Shown: piece by piece, positions 7,882 to 16,099 of the stretch
How the letters are laid out: each line of letters opens with the position of its first letter
Numbering within the stretch: position 1 is the first letter of the stretch
Source: Faecimorpha stercoravium
GTDB lineage: Bacteria > Bacillota > Clostridia > Lachnospirales > Bianqueaceae
Assembly: GCA_018712555.1 (NCBI GenBank)
Contig: DVGT01000023.1
Coordinates: 1 to 35,290 of the forward strand
DNA: 35,290 nt
Direction: 5' to 3'
The notes under the pieces: model-generated
What the model was told of the DNA's origin: nothing
The model's database searches: none
The model's input: the letters and a program-made list of their open reading frames with translations, nothing else
Position numbers and translations under genes: made by a program

Positions 7882-8795
7882 GCCCTTCCCTCCTCTTGAA
7901 AAAGACGTCCCTGACAGATCTCTCTGCGGGTAAATTCCTGATGAATCCGATTGCGGACTCGTTTCTTATCTCCACTCCATAATGGCGCCACAAGAAGCCG
8001 CTTCGGGCCGTCTCCCGTCAGCCGGTGGATCACAATCGACGGATCTAGCCGCTCCACACATTCTCCCAGGATTTCCACATAGGTATCCAGGTCTAATACC
8101 CGAAAATCTCCCTGCCGGTAAGACTCCTCTAAGGGTGTCCCCCGCAGCACATGCAGGAGCTGCAGCTTGATTCCCTCTGCATGGACCCGGTTCACACATT
8201 CGATCGTGCGAAACATATGCTCCTGTGTCTCTCCCGGAAGCCCCAGGATCACATGTACAATGACTTCGATGCCGCGCGCATGCAGGGCGCTGACCGCCTC
8301 GATAAAACAGGACAGTGCGTATCCCCTGTGGATCCGTCGGGCCGTCTCCTCATTAGATGTCTGCAGACCCAACTCCACCCAGACCGGCTTTTTCTGGCGA
8401 AGTTCCGCTAACAGATCCAGCACATCCTCTCCCAGGCAGTCCGGCCTTGTCGCGATCGACAGCACCCGTACCTCCGGATCGGCCATTGCCTCCGTAAAAA
8501 TCCTTCGCAAATAGGATACTTCGGCATACGTATTGGTATACGACTGAAAATAGGCAATGTACGAGTGTCCCTTATACTTATTGCCGATGTGCGCCTTCGC
8601 CTGCGCCAGTTGCTCCGGAATCGACAGGGACGCCGATGCGGCGAACTCTCCGGAGCCTCCCTCGCTGCAGAAAATACATCCGCCCCGGCCAATGGTACCG
8701 TCCCGATTCGGACAGCTCATCCCGCCATCGAGCGCCAGCTTATAGGTCTTTTCCCCGAAACGCCGCATTAGATCGGCATGGAGATCCCGATACAT
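7878..8795 (-). CDS. Radical SAM protein, TIGR01212/YhcC family
   Basis: A 305-residue radical SAM enzyme of the YhcC-like family (TIGR01212), whose substrate is not established. The cluster-binding cysteines lie near residues 28-43 in the pattern C-x11-C-x2-C (CPNRDGTIGRGGCIFC), a spacing characteristic of this family rather than the classic CxxxCxxC. Later family motifs include AYFQSYTNTYA, SIATRPDCL, WVELGLQTS and VHVILGLPGET. The ATG at 8795 has a strong GGAGG site and lies inside the end of the preceding metallo-hydrolase gene (28-base overlap). The gene ends by overlapping the FAD protein gene by 4 bases. It is complete. Confidence 0.9.
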   Translation of the reverse strand: MYRDLHADLMRRFGEKTYKLALDGGMSCPNRDGTIGRGGCIFCSEGGSGEFAASASLSIPEQLAQAKAHIGNKYKGHSYIAYFQSYTNTYAEVSYLRRIFTEAMADPEVRVLSIATRPDCLGEDVLDLLAELRQKKPVWVELGLQTSNEETARRIHRGYALSCFIEAVSALHARGIEVIVHVILGLPGETQEHMFRTIECVNRVHAEGIKLQLLHVLRGTPLEESYRQGDFRVLDLDTYVEILGECVERLDPSIVIHRLTGDGPKRLLVAPLWSGDKKRVRNRIHQEFTRREICQGRLFQEEGRA

Positions 8796-9589
8796 GGTTC
8801 TTCCTCCGTAGAGTACATTCTGGTGGGCTGATCTCGCAGCGTCAGCTCCACATGATAATTTCCCGCGCCCAGACGGCTCTGAAGCACAGACAGTACGGTT
8901 GTGAGCGCGAGTTCCGGCGTATTGTTTTCCTCACTCAGATGCGCCAGAATGAACTCACAATCCGGATTCTCGGGAATGAGTTCCGCCAGGAGATGACCGC
9001 AGTCCTCGTTGGACAGATGCCCTATGTTACTGCGGATCCGCCGCTTCAGCGACCAGGGATAGGGACCGCCCATCAGCTTCTCGATATCATGGTTCGACTC
9101 CACCACCGCAATGCGGGCTCCTTGAAACATCGCCCGCATCTCCTGTGAGACCATGCCCGTATCCGTCATGATCACCAGCTTCTCCTCTCCCCAGGTAAAG
9201 CAATATCCCACGGGTTCTGCCGCATCATGATAAATCATGAAGGGCTCGACTCGAAGCATCCCCATACGATATCCTTTGCCCGCATGAATGGCATAGCATT
9301 TCTGCGGATCCATCCGTCCCAGATTGCCGTTCACACTGCGCCAGGTTCCTTCGGTCGCAAACACCGGGATTCGGTATCTGCGGGCCCAGGCGCCCACACC
9401 CCGAATATGATCCGTGTGTTCATGCGTGATGAAGATGGCCTGAATCGACTCCGGATGCACTCCGATGCTTCTCAGGCTGGCTTCTGTCGCACGCATCCCC
9501 AGTCCAATATCCACCAGAACCCGGACTCCGCCGGCCTCCACAAAATGACAGTTGCCGCTGGAACCGCTGGCAACGGAGCAATATCGCAT
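8768..9589 (-). CDS. MBL-fold metallo-hydrolase, WalJ/YycJ type
   Basis: This 273-residue metallo-beta-lactamase-fold protein resembles WalJ (YycJ), which in low-GC Gram-positives is usually linked to the walRK operon and is thought to act on nucleic acid. The start MRYCSVASGSSGNCHFVE is typical of the family. The zinc ligands appear in THEHTDH (about residues 55-61), the aspartate in MTDTG (about 142) and a late IGHLSNEDCG/AHLSEENN pair. Here no walRK genes are near. The gene begins 1 base from the helicase stop and runs into the radical SAM gene. Catalytic activity is inferred from the intact metal motif; the substrate is not known. Confidence 0.88.
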   Translation of the reverse strand: MRYCSVASGSSGNCHFVEAGGVRVLVDIGLGMRATEASLRSIGVHPESIQAIFITHEHTDHIRGVGAWARRYRIPVFATEGTWRSVNGNLGRMDPQKCYAIHAGKGYRMGMLRVEPFMIYHDAAEPVGYCFTWGEEKLVIMTDTGMVSQEMRAMFQGARIAVVESNHDIEKLMGGPYPWSLKRRIRSNIGHLSNEDCGHLLAELIPENPDCEFILAHLSEENNTPELALTTVLSVLQSRLGAGNYHVELTLRDQPTRMYSTEEEPCIGISMPI

Positions 9590-9590
9590 A

Positions 9591-11966
9591 CTATTCCCAC
9601 TCCTGTTTCTTCCAAAATTCCGCGAGCACTGGACCGATCCGATCCGCGCTCACCCAAACCGGCTCCCAATCGGCCGGAAAATTGCGTATATATCGAGGCT
9701 CCTGGTACCGGTGGTCGATCAGAAGGATGACGCCGCGATCCTCTTCTGTCCGAATCACCCGTCCGGCTGCCTGAAAGACCTTGTTCAGGCCCGGATACCG
9801 ATAGGCATAATCAAATCCCCTGCCATGAAGCCGATCCATATAGTCCCGTATCAAGTCCCGTTCCATACCGATCTGCGGCAGCCCGACCGAAACAATGATA
9901 CTGCCGATGAGACGTCGGCCTCGCAAATCGATGCCCTCCGAGAACATGCCGCCCAATACGGCAAACCCAATGCCCCAGGGTTCTTCTTCCTGAAAATGTC
10001 CCAGATACGCCTCCCTCTCCTCTTCTCCCATCCCGGGTTCCTGCACCCACAGCGGAATCTGCGGATACGCATCCTGGAAGAATTCCGCCGTCTGCTGCAG
10101 ATAGGAATACGATGGGAAAAACACGAGATAGTTTCCTGCCTTTGCCTGCGTCGCCCGATAGATCGCTGCCGCCACCGCTCCGACGGTCTGTCCCCGATTC
10201 TGATAATCCGTACGGATTCCCGTCTCAATCAACACTTTCTTATGAGACGGATCGAAGGGAGATGGCAGATAGATGGCTTCCATCGGCCGTTCCGGGTCGT
10301 TGCCTCCCAGCAGCTCCTTATAATATTCCACCGGCAATAGCGTCGCCGAAAACAGGATCACCGCCCGCACCTTCTGGTACGTCGCTTCCAGTTTTTTCGC
10401 CGGATGAATACAGAAAATATGATAGATCAGATCTTCCTCCCGCCGTTCCAGGTATGTCACCGAACTGTCATCATATTCTTCCTGCATCTTCAAGAAGAAA
10501 GCAAGAGAAAAGTAGAGTTCCATCCACTCTTCTCCTTCCCCCTCTTCCAGATATTCTGACAAGCGCAGATTCAAATCCTGCAGAAGCTGACAGAACTCTT
10601 CCGAGGGCGCCGTCTCCGTCATCATCTCTCCATCCCGCAGGCTTTCCCTGCGTTTCGTGAGCCATGCCAGGATCTCCCCCAGTCTTCTCCGCAGCCTGCG
10701 CTGATAGGAAGGAGGACGCCCCGTAAAGAAGCGCTGCAGTTTTTCCAGATCCTGGATTCGCACCTCGGCGCTGAACATCCGCTGCGCCCGATCCGGCAGA
10801 TTATGCGCCTCGTCCACCAGAAGCGTATAGTCGCTCTTCCCCTCCTGAAAAAAGCGCTTGAGCGACACCGTAGGATCAAAGGCATAATTATAATCTCCAA
10901 TGATCACATCGGACCAGGTCGAAATATCCAGTTCGAGTTCAAACGGACACACCATGAACTGCTTCGCGTATTCCTGGATCCGCTGCCGATCCATCCGCTT
11001 TTCCTTCTCGATCGCGGTAAATACCGCATCCCGCACCCTGTCATAATGCCCTTTCGCGTAAGCGCACTCTGCCGGATTACAATGACTTTCCGGAAACGGG
11101 CAGATCTTATCTTTGGCCGTCAGCGACACCGTAAGCAGCTCTGGCCGCTGCGCCTCTATTTTAGAAAGCGCTTCCTGCGCCGAAAGCGCCGTAGCCGTCT
11201 TGGCCGTCAGATAGAAGATCTTGGAAGTCAGTCCCTGTCCCATCGCCTTGAGCGCTGGAAACAGGGCCGAGATGGTCTTTCCGATCCCTGTAGGGGCCTG
11301 CAGGAAGAGGCCGCCTTCCTCTCGAATCGTTCTGTAGATATAGGCGGCCATGGTTCGCTGCCCTTCCCGATATTGCGGAAACGGAAAAGCGAGTGCCTGC
11401 AGGGACTCTTTCCTTTCCGCAAGATGGGCATCCTGCCAGCGAATCCACTTCGCATACTCTTCCAGGATTTCATGAAAGAACGATTCCAGCGCAGGAAACT
11501 CCCACTCTTCTTCAAAAGCGTGTTCTTCCTCCGCCTCCATCTGATAGTAGGTGAGCCGCAGGCGCACCCTCTCCCAGCTTCGCAGCTTGCACAGCATATA
11601 TCCGTAACACAATAGCTGTCCCCGGTGAGTCGGCTCGAAGGAGAACGAAAGCCGATCCGCCGGGGCATAGGTGGACTTGATTTCCTCGATACAGGCAGGA
11701 ACATCCTGTTCCGGATATTCCTCGATCCCATCGGCCCTTCCCTCCACCTGTAGAGTCAGACCATCGGATAACACTTCTTGTATTTTCAGCGGCACCTCAC
11801 TCTCGTAAGCGCCAGAACGTTTTTTCTGCAGTTTCTGATGCACACGAGTCCCTTCCAGCGCCCGCTGCAGACTATCCCCGAAACGACCGCTCGACAAGTC
11901 CCCTGCCCGACAGATGAATTCCACCATCTGCCGGACAGAAACGGTATGCCGCTTTTCCTCTTCCAT
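9591..11966 (-). CDS. DinG/XPD-like Fe-S helicase with N-terminal PD-(D/E)XK nuclease domain
   Basis: A 791-residue superfamily 2 DNA helicase of the DinG/XPD group, likely active in DNA repair. The first ~200 residues look like a Cas4/RecB-type nuclease: EGRADGIEE, then IEEIKST and HRGQLLCYGYM supply the D, ExK and Q motif residues. The helicase part has Walker A APTGIGKT, four cysteines around KICPFPESHCNPAECAYAK and FMVCPFE fit to hold a 4Fe-4S cluster, the DEAH box VDEAHNLPD, SATLLP and the C-terminal QAAGRVIRTEEDRG. A TTG 18 bases upstream is in frame, but the ATG at 11966 lies just inside the stop region of the preceding gene and is preferred. Partner and exact substrate are not visible. 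Confidence 0.88.
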   Translation of the reverse strand: MEEEKRHTVSVRQMVEFICRAGDLSSGRFGDSLQRALEGTRVHQKLQKKRSGAYESEVPLKIQEVLSDGLTLQVEGRADGIEEYPEQDVPACIEEIKSTYAPADRLSFSFEPTHRGQLLCYGYMLCKLRSWERVRLRLTYYQMEAEEEHAFEEEWEFPALESFFHEILEEYAKWIRWQDAHLAERKESLQALAFPFPQYREGQRTMAAYIYRTIREEGGLFLQAPTGIGKTISALFPALKAMGQGLTSKIFYLTAKTATALSAQEALSKIEAQRPELLTVSLTAKDKICPFPESHCNPAECAYAKGHYDRVRDAVFTAIEKEKRMDRQRIQEYAKQFMVCPFELELDISTWSDVIIGDYNYAFDPTVSLKRFFQEGKSDYTLLVDEAHNLPDRAQRMFSAEVRIQDLEKLQRFFTGRPPSYQRRLRRRLGEILAWLTKRRESLRDGEMMTETAPSEEFCQLLQDLNLRLSEYLEEGEGEEWMELYFSLAFFLKMQEEYDDSSVTYLERREEDLIYHIFCIHPAKKLEATYQKVRAVILFSATLLPVEYYKELLGGNDPERPMEAIYLPSPFDPSHKKVLIETGIRTDYQNRGQTVGAVAAAIYRATQAKAGNYLVFFPSYSYLQQTAEFFQDAYPQIPLWVQEPGMGEEEREAYLGHFQEEEPWGIGFAVLGGMFSEGIDLRGRRLIGSIIVSVGLPQIGMERDLIRDYMDRLHGRGFDYAYRYPGLNKVFQAAGRVIRTEEDRGVILLIDHRYQEPRYIRNFPADWEPVWVSADRIGPVLAEFWKKQEWE

Positions 11967-11971
11967 ACTTC

Positions 11972-14422
11972 TTACAACAGCCAATACGGCATATCCTGCG
12001 TCACACGTACCGGCGCATCAGACTTTTTCTTCTGTCCTTCGGAAACCACCGGCTTCTCTTGGGCCGGAGCAGCCGGGACTGGCTTCGCCGCAGTTTTTTT
12101 GGAAGGCTTTCCTACTGCTGTCTTCTTCGCCTTCGCTGCGCCTTTGCGGCCCTTTTCCAGCAGGATCTCTCCGTCTACCACCTTCGCCGGGAAAAACTTC
12201 GGCCGCTCGTTCGGCGTCTGATTGGGCTGATGCACTGTCATCAGAAGCTGACCCTCAAAAGTCCTGAAGGCCATGCCATGCCCGCCATCCTCCTGGAATG
12301 CCAGATGCTTGTTCTGTTTCCAGATTCCTAAGATCCCATCATCTGAATAGGCAGAGCCCATGGCGTATCCCTTGGGACCGCGGCCGGACCAGAGCATAAT
12401 CAGCTTTTCGCCATCCTCCACGATGAATGGCCCGTCGGTCACGTAGCTCAGCGCGTCCGAATCACTCTCTGGATGCCGTTCCTTCCAGGGACGTCCCGCT
12501 GCCCAGGAAGCTTCTGAAGCACTGAAAAGTTTGATCGGCTCTCCCGCCGGCGCTGTCAGATCTTTCTTAAGCGGCATCGCCACGATCTCTCCGTCGATCA
12601 CCTGCGTCCATTCATGGCAGAAGACAATCCAGGGCTGTCCCTTCCGATCCAGGTAGAATGTTCCATCCAGGCAATCCCAGTCCCTCGGTGTAACCGGTCC
12701 ATCCGATATGGGCTCGTAGGGACCCTCCGGCTTATCCGCCTTCAGAATCTGCGTGCCTTTATACTGTCCCTCTGCCCCAAACGTGGCAAACATATAGAAC
12801 TTGCCCCGATATCTGTGGACTTCCGGCGCCCAGAAATTACGACTTGCCCAGAAATCCTCCTTGGGACGAAACGCGGCAACAGGCCCCTGCCAATGCTCCA
12901 AGTCTTCGCTCACAAAGCAATCGAAACCGAAGAATGGCCCCTTCCAACAACTGGGATCCGTGGTGCCAAACAGATAATATTTCTTCTCTTCCGGCACAGG
13001 AAGGACAAAAGGATCCCGCATCTGAATCTGATCCAGACGCAGATACCCATTCTCCGTCATAAGCGGCGCGTATTTGCGCATATTGACGCCCGTATCCTGC
13101 AGCATCTGCAACAGCGTGTAATGGGGACGCATTTCTTTACAGTATAACAATGCCTCGAGCGCTACTTCTCCGGTAATGAAAGGAAGGCCCGTCCAATCCA
13201 TCACCGCGCCCACATGCGCCATAGCCTTTTTCATCTTATCCAGAGACGGCAATGTCTCTCGAATCATCGCATTAATCGTTCTGCGGTTTTCCAGAATGAT
13301 GCCCAGACGCTTCACTCTTTCCTCCGCATCATAATGATAATCCGCCAGGATTCCAGGAGCTGCGGCGCCATATACCTTCTCCAGAGTCTTCTTATAGGCC
13401 TCCACATCAAACTTCTGCAGTCTGGGAATGACTCTGCGGGCTTCAATATCGATATGCAGGAACTCTCGATATAGTTTGTCCATAATCAGAGTGCCTACAC
13501 CCACCTTAGTACCATGATAAATCGCGGGCTTGCCATTCAGCTGCAACCACATCTCCCAGAAATGGGAAAAATGATGTTCGGAACCAGAAGCGGCCCGCGA
13601 TGAGCCCATGTAGCTCATGTAAACGCCGGACAGCACCAGACCCTCCATCAGGCGTTCCAACAGGTCATCGCCAAATTCGCCTTCTTCCGGCGCTTCCAGA
13701 GCCAGATCCATGATCTGATCCGTCACCTTCAGCATGGCATTCGCCACAAACTCACAGTAGTATTCTCCGGTGATCAGGTGGCTCAGCCGCCAGTCCAGCC
13801 CCGAATTATACTTTGCAGCCATATCGCCGATGCCGGCCAGCGTCATCGCACGCGGCGCCTTCGCCAGAATGGCCGTATCCCCGATGATGACCTTGGGAGG
13901 ATCATAGTATTCTGTGACTTTCAGATTATTGCGCACCAGCGCCGCCACGGTGGAAGCATATCCGTCCATCGACGCGGCGGTTCCAATGATCCATTGGGGC
14001 GCCCCAACCATTTTTCCGATCACCTTACCCAGATCGTTCATCGTTCCGGATCCCACCGAAATGATCACATCCGGACGGGTCTCGCAGGCGTTGAAGAAGG
14101 ATGCGCCTTCATCCATCGCCCATTCATCTGCCGTGACCCATCCTTCTTCACGCTGATATACCATCTCATAAACGGTCATCCCAGCCGCGCGAATCAGATC
14201 CGCCGCCTGTTTTCCCGCTGCCTCGAAGGTATGCGTGTCTTCCAAGATCATCACCGTATGCATCCCATGCTCTAAAAGAAGCTGCGGCACGTATTCGATC
14301 GCGCCTCTGCCGATGACGACCGCGTCAATATCGGCCCGATGCGTCTTTCCGCATTCGCATACGATGTCCCGATTCAGCACATCGGAAAGCGGCATCATTT
14401 CCTGTAAAGATTTCTTATTCAT
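11972..14422 (-). CDS. Fusion of AraM-like glycerol-1-phosphate dehydrogenase and GH43-like glycosidase
   Basis: One 816-residue frame joins two enzymes. Residues 1 to about 440 match AraM/EgsA, which reduce dihydroxyacetone phosphate to sn-glycerol-1-phosphate. Visible are SVGSGTMNDLGK (about 122-133), GTAASMDGYAS, and metal-ligand candidates in GIGDMAAKY (Asp ~200), SEHHFSH (~282-287) and YHGTKVG (~302). Residues ~455-755 form a five-bladed GH43-type domain: MRDPFVLP, FWAPEVHRYRGKFYMF, LDGTFYLD and YVTDGPFI. A Lys/Ala/Pro tail (~757-803) follows. There is no signal peptide, so the protein is probably cytosolic. The ATG at 14422 overlaps the mutS-like stop and has a GGGGG site; an ATG 48 bases upstream in frame is less likely. 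AraM and arabinosidases share arabinose operons elsewhere, which makes the pairing sensible, but I do not know this fusion as characterised. Confidence 0.85.
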   Translation of the reverse strand: MNKKSLQEMMPLSDVLNRDIVCECGKTHRADIDAVVIGRGAIEYVPQLLLEHGMHTVMILEDTHTFEAAGKQAADLIRAAGMTVYEMVYQREEGWVTADEWAMDEGASFFNACETRPDVIISVGSGTMNDLGKVIGKMVGAPQWIIGTAASMDGYASTVAALVRNNLKVTEYYDPPKVIIGDTAILAKAPRAMTLAGIGDMAAKYNSGLDWRLSHLITGEYYCEFVANAMLKVTDQIMDLALEAPEEGEFGDDLLERLMEGLVLSGVYMSYMGSSRAASGSEHHFSHFWEMWLQLNGKPAIYHGTKVGVGTLIMDKLYREFLHIDIEARRVIPRLQKFDVEAYKKTLEKVYGAAAPGILADYHYDAEERVKRLGIILENRRTINAMIRETLPSLDKMKKAMAHVGAVMDWTGLPFITGEVALEALLYCKEMRPHYTLLQMLQDTGVNMRKYAPLMTENGYLRLDQIQMRDPFVLPVPEEKKYYLFGTTDPSCWKGPFFGFDCFVSEDLEHWQGPVAAFRPKEDFWASRNFWAPEVHRYRGKFYMFATFGAEGQYKGTQILKADKPEGPYEPISDGPVTPRDWDCLDGTFYLDRKGQPWIVFCHEWTQVIDGEIVAMPLKKDLTAPAGEPIKLFSASEASWAAGRPWKERHPESDSDALSYVTDGPFIVEDGEKLIMLWSGRGPKGYAMGSAYSDDGILGIWKQNKHLAFQEDGGHGMAFRTFEGQLLMTVHQPNQTPNERPKFFPAKVVDGEILLEKGRKGAAKAKKTAVGKPSKKTAAKPVPAAPAQEKPVVSEGQKKKSDAPVRVTQDMPYWLL

Positions 14423-16067
14423 TCTGTGTGTCCCCCTTTCCATCTTCGGCTTCAGACTCCGCCGCCTCATCCGGAGCCGTAAGCCCTACATAACCGGTCT
14501 CCCGGAATGCTTCTTCTGTGATCTCCTCCGGGTACCCCAGGTATTCCAGGATTCGGATACCATTCGGTACTCGTAGGATGCCCGGCTTCAGCTTATAGTC
14601 GAAATCCAGAGATTCCTTGGTGACATTTTCGCTGAAATGATAACTATCATACAAATCTTTCACCTTCTGGGTGATCTCAATATCATGCGTAGCCACAATC
14701 ACCATCGTATTGTGCCGGGCCAGATAGGCCAGCAGCGCCGAAGCCGCGGCCACACGCTCGATGGGGTTGGTCCCGCGGAAGATCTCATCAATGAGCAGCA
14801 GCGAGGTGCGATTCTCATCAAGCACCTGCACCATGCGAAGCAGCGCCTCTGCTTCCGCCATATAATAGCTCTTGCCTTCCATCAGATCGTCGCTCGGACT
14901 GATGGAGGTCAGCACATTAAAGAAAGATGCCGTATAGCTATCCGCCACCACCGTATAGAATGTCTGTGCCATCACCGCGCCGGTAGCCAAGGTTCTGAGG
15001 AACGTGGATTTACCGGACATGTTCGATCCGGTAATCACCACATTGCCATCCTGAATCTCCAGCGTATTGGGAACCCCCTGCGTCAACAGCGGATGCACAA
15101 TGTTTTCCGCGTGAAAATATCGGGGATTCTCTACAAAAACAGGTTTCGTGACTCGTCGCAGTCCTCTGCGGAAGGAAGCTACGGAGAGCAGGGCATCCAA
15201 TTCCCCCAGCTTTCGATACAGCACTCGCAGCACCGGCGCTTCCTGCTCCACATAGTTCAGACAACGGATAAAGGCACGGTCTTCCGTCAGAAACAGGATC
15301 TTGATGTACTCAAAAATACCCGTAGGATCTCCGCCGCCAATTCCCAAGCGCCCTGCTTTTTTCTTTATAATCTCACACTTCTTGACGCACTTGCGAAAGA
15401 AACTGTTATAATGCTTCTCCAGCTGCGGGATCTGCATATTGCCCATTTCCTCTGCTACCGTCAGCATCCGCGCGATATTTCGCACACCAGGCATCGTAGC
15501 CTCTGTACTCATATTGAGCTTTTGATGAAACACCGTATTGACAACGAACATAATGATCGTTGCCATCAGGCCCGTCAGATTGAAAAAGGGAATGGATACG
15601 ATAGCCACCCCCATGGCGATGGCCAGGCCATTGGCACAACTGGCATAATCCGGAAGCTTAGGTACTCCCTTGAACAGCAGAGATGCCGTACCATCATACT
15701 CCATCTTCCCTAAGAAAAACAGCAGGCAGGAAATCTTATCCCGCGCTTCCCGATTGTGCTGAAAAAACTCAATCACACGGTCTCTGCGCTTCAGTTCCTC
15801 CTCATCGAAGATGAGCGTCCGCAACATGTTATATAGCATCTGCTGTCCCTGACTGGTGTAGGTTCGGTTCAGCTTGCAATATACACGGTTCAATTCCATA
15901 TCATTCCATGTCTGATCATCCAGGATCCAATCTGCCCGCTTCATCATAGAAACGAAAAAATCTTCCAAATCCCGGAAATTCAGCTCATCCAGCAGACGCT
16001 CCGTAAAGTCCTTGCCCCAGTGGGACTGCACGTAATCCATCGCGCCTTTTTTATAAAACTTAGGCAC
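14415..16067 (-). CDS. Membrane-anchored MutS-like ATPase
   Basis: A 550-residue relative of MutS that keeps the core and ATPase domains but lacks the mismatch-binding N-terminus of true MutS. The ABC-type ATPase is at the C-terminal half: Walker A ITGSNMSGKST (~345-355), the MEGKSYYMAEA region, Walker B LLLIDEIFRGTNP and IVATHDIE. Around residues 140-180 a hydrophobic stretch (AMGVAIVSIPFFNL, then LMATIIMFVVNTVF) predicts two membrane segments, so it is unlikely to scan DNA as ordinary MutS does. The GTG start has a GGGAGG site 8 bases away and lies 32 bases after cdaR. It overlaps the next gene by 8 bases. The C-terminus is acidic. Its role is unknown. Confidence 0.85.
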   Translation of the reverse strand: MPKFYKKGAMDYVQSHWGKDFTERLLDELNFRDLEDFFVSMMKRADWILDDQTWNDMELNRVYCKLNRTYTSQGQQMLYNMLRTLIFDEEELKRRDRVIEFFQHNREARDKISCLLFFLGKMEYDGTASLLFKGVPKLPDYASCANGLAIAMGVAIVSIPFFNLTGLMATIIMFVVNTVFHQKLNMSTEATMPGVRNIARMLTVAEEMGNMQIPQLEKHYNSFFRKCVKKCEIIKKKAGRLGIGGGDPTGIFEYIKILFLTEDRAFIRCLNYVEQEAPVLRVLYRKLGELDALLSVASFRRGLRRVTKPVFVENPRYFHAENIVHPLLTQGVPNTLEIQDGNVVITGSNMSGKSTFLRTLATGAVMAQTFYTVVADSYTASFFNVLTSISPSDDLMEGKSYYMAEAEALLRMVQVLDENRTSLLLIDEIFRGTNPIERVAAASALLAYLARHNTMVIVATHDIEITQKVKDLYDSYHFSENVTKESLDFDYKLKPGILRVPNGIRILEYLGYPEEITEEAFRETGYVGLTAPDEAAESEAEDGKGDTQNE

Positions 16068-16099
16068 CTGTATTTCCTCCCCTAGTCTCCATCTTTTTC

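Noticed and set aside
9552..10340. Long plus-strand frame of 262 codons opposite the helicase gene
   Set aside because: It is the shadow of the helicase and metallo-hydrolase frames, with no ribosome binding site and no family resemblance.
14637..15713. Plus-strand frame of 358 codons opposite the MutS-like gene
   Set aside because: It mirrors the real ATPase gene; its His/Arg/Gln-rich composition is typical of an antisense shadow.
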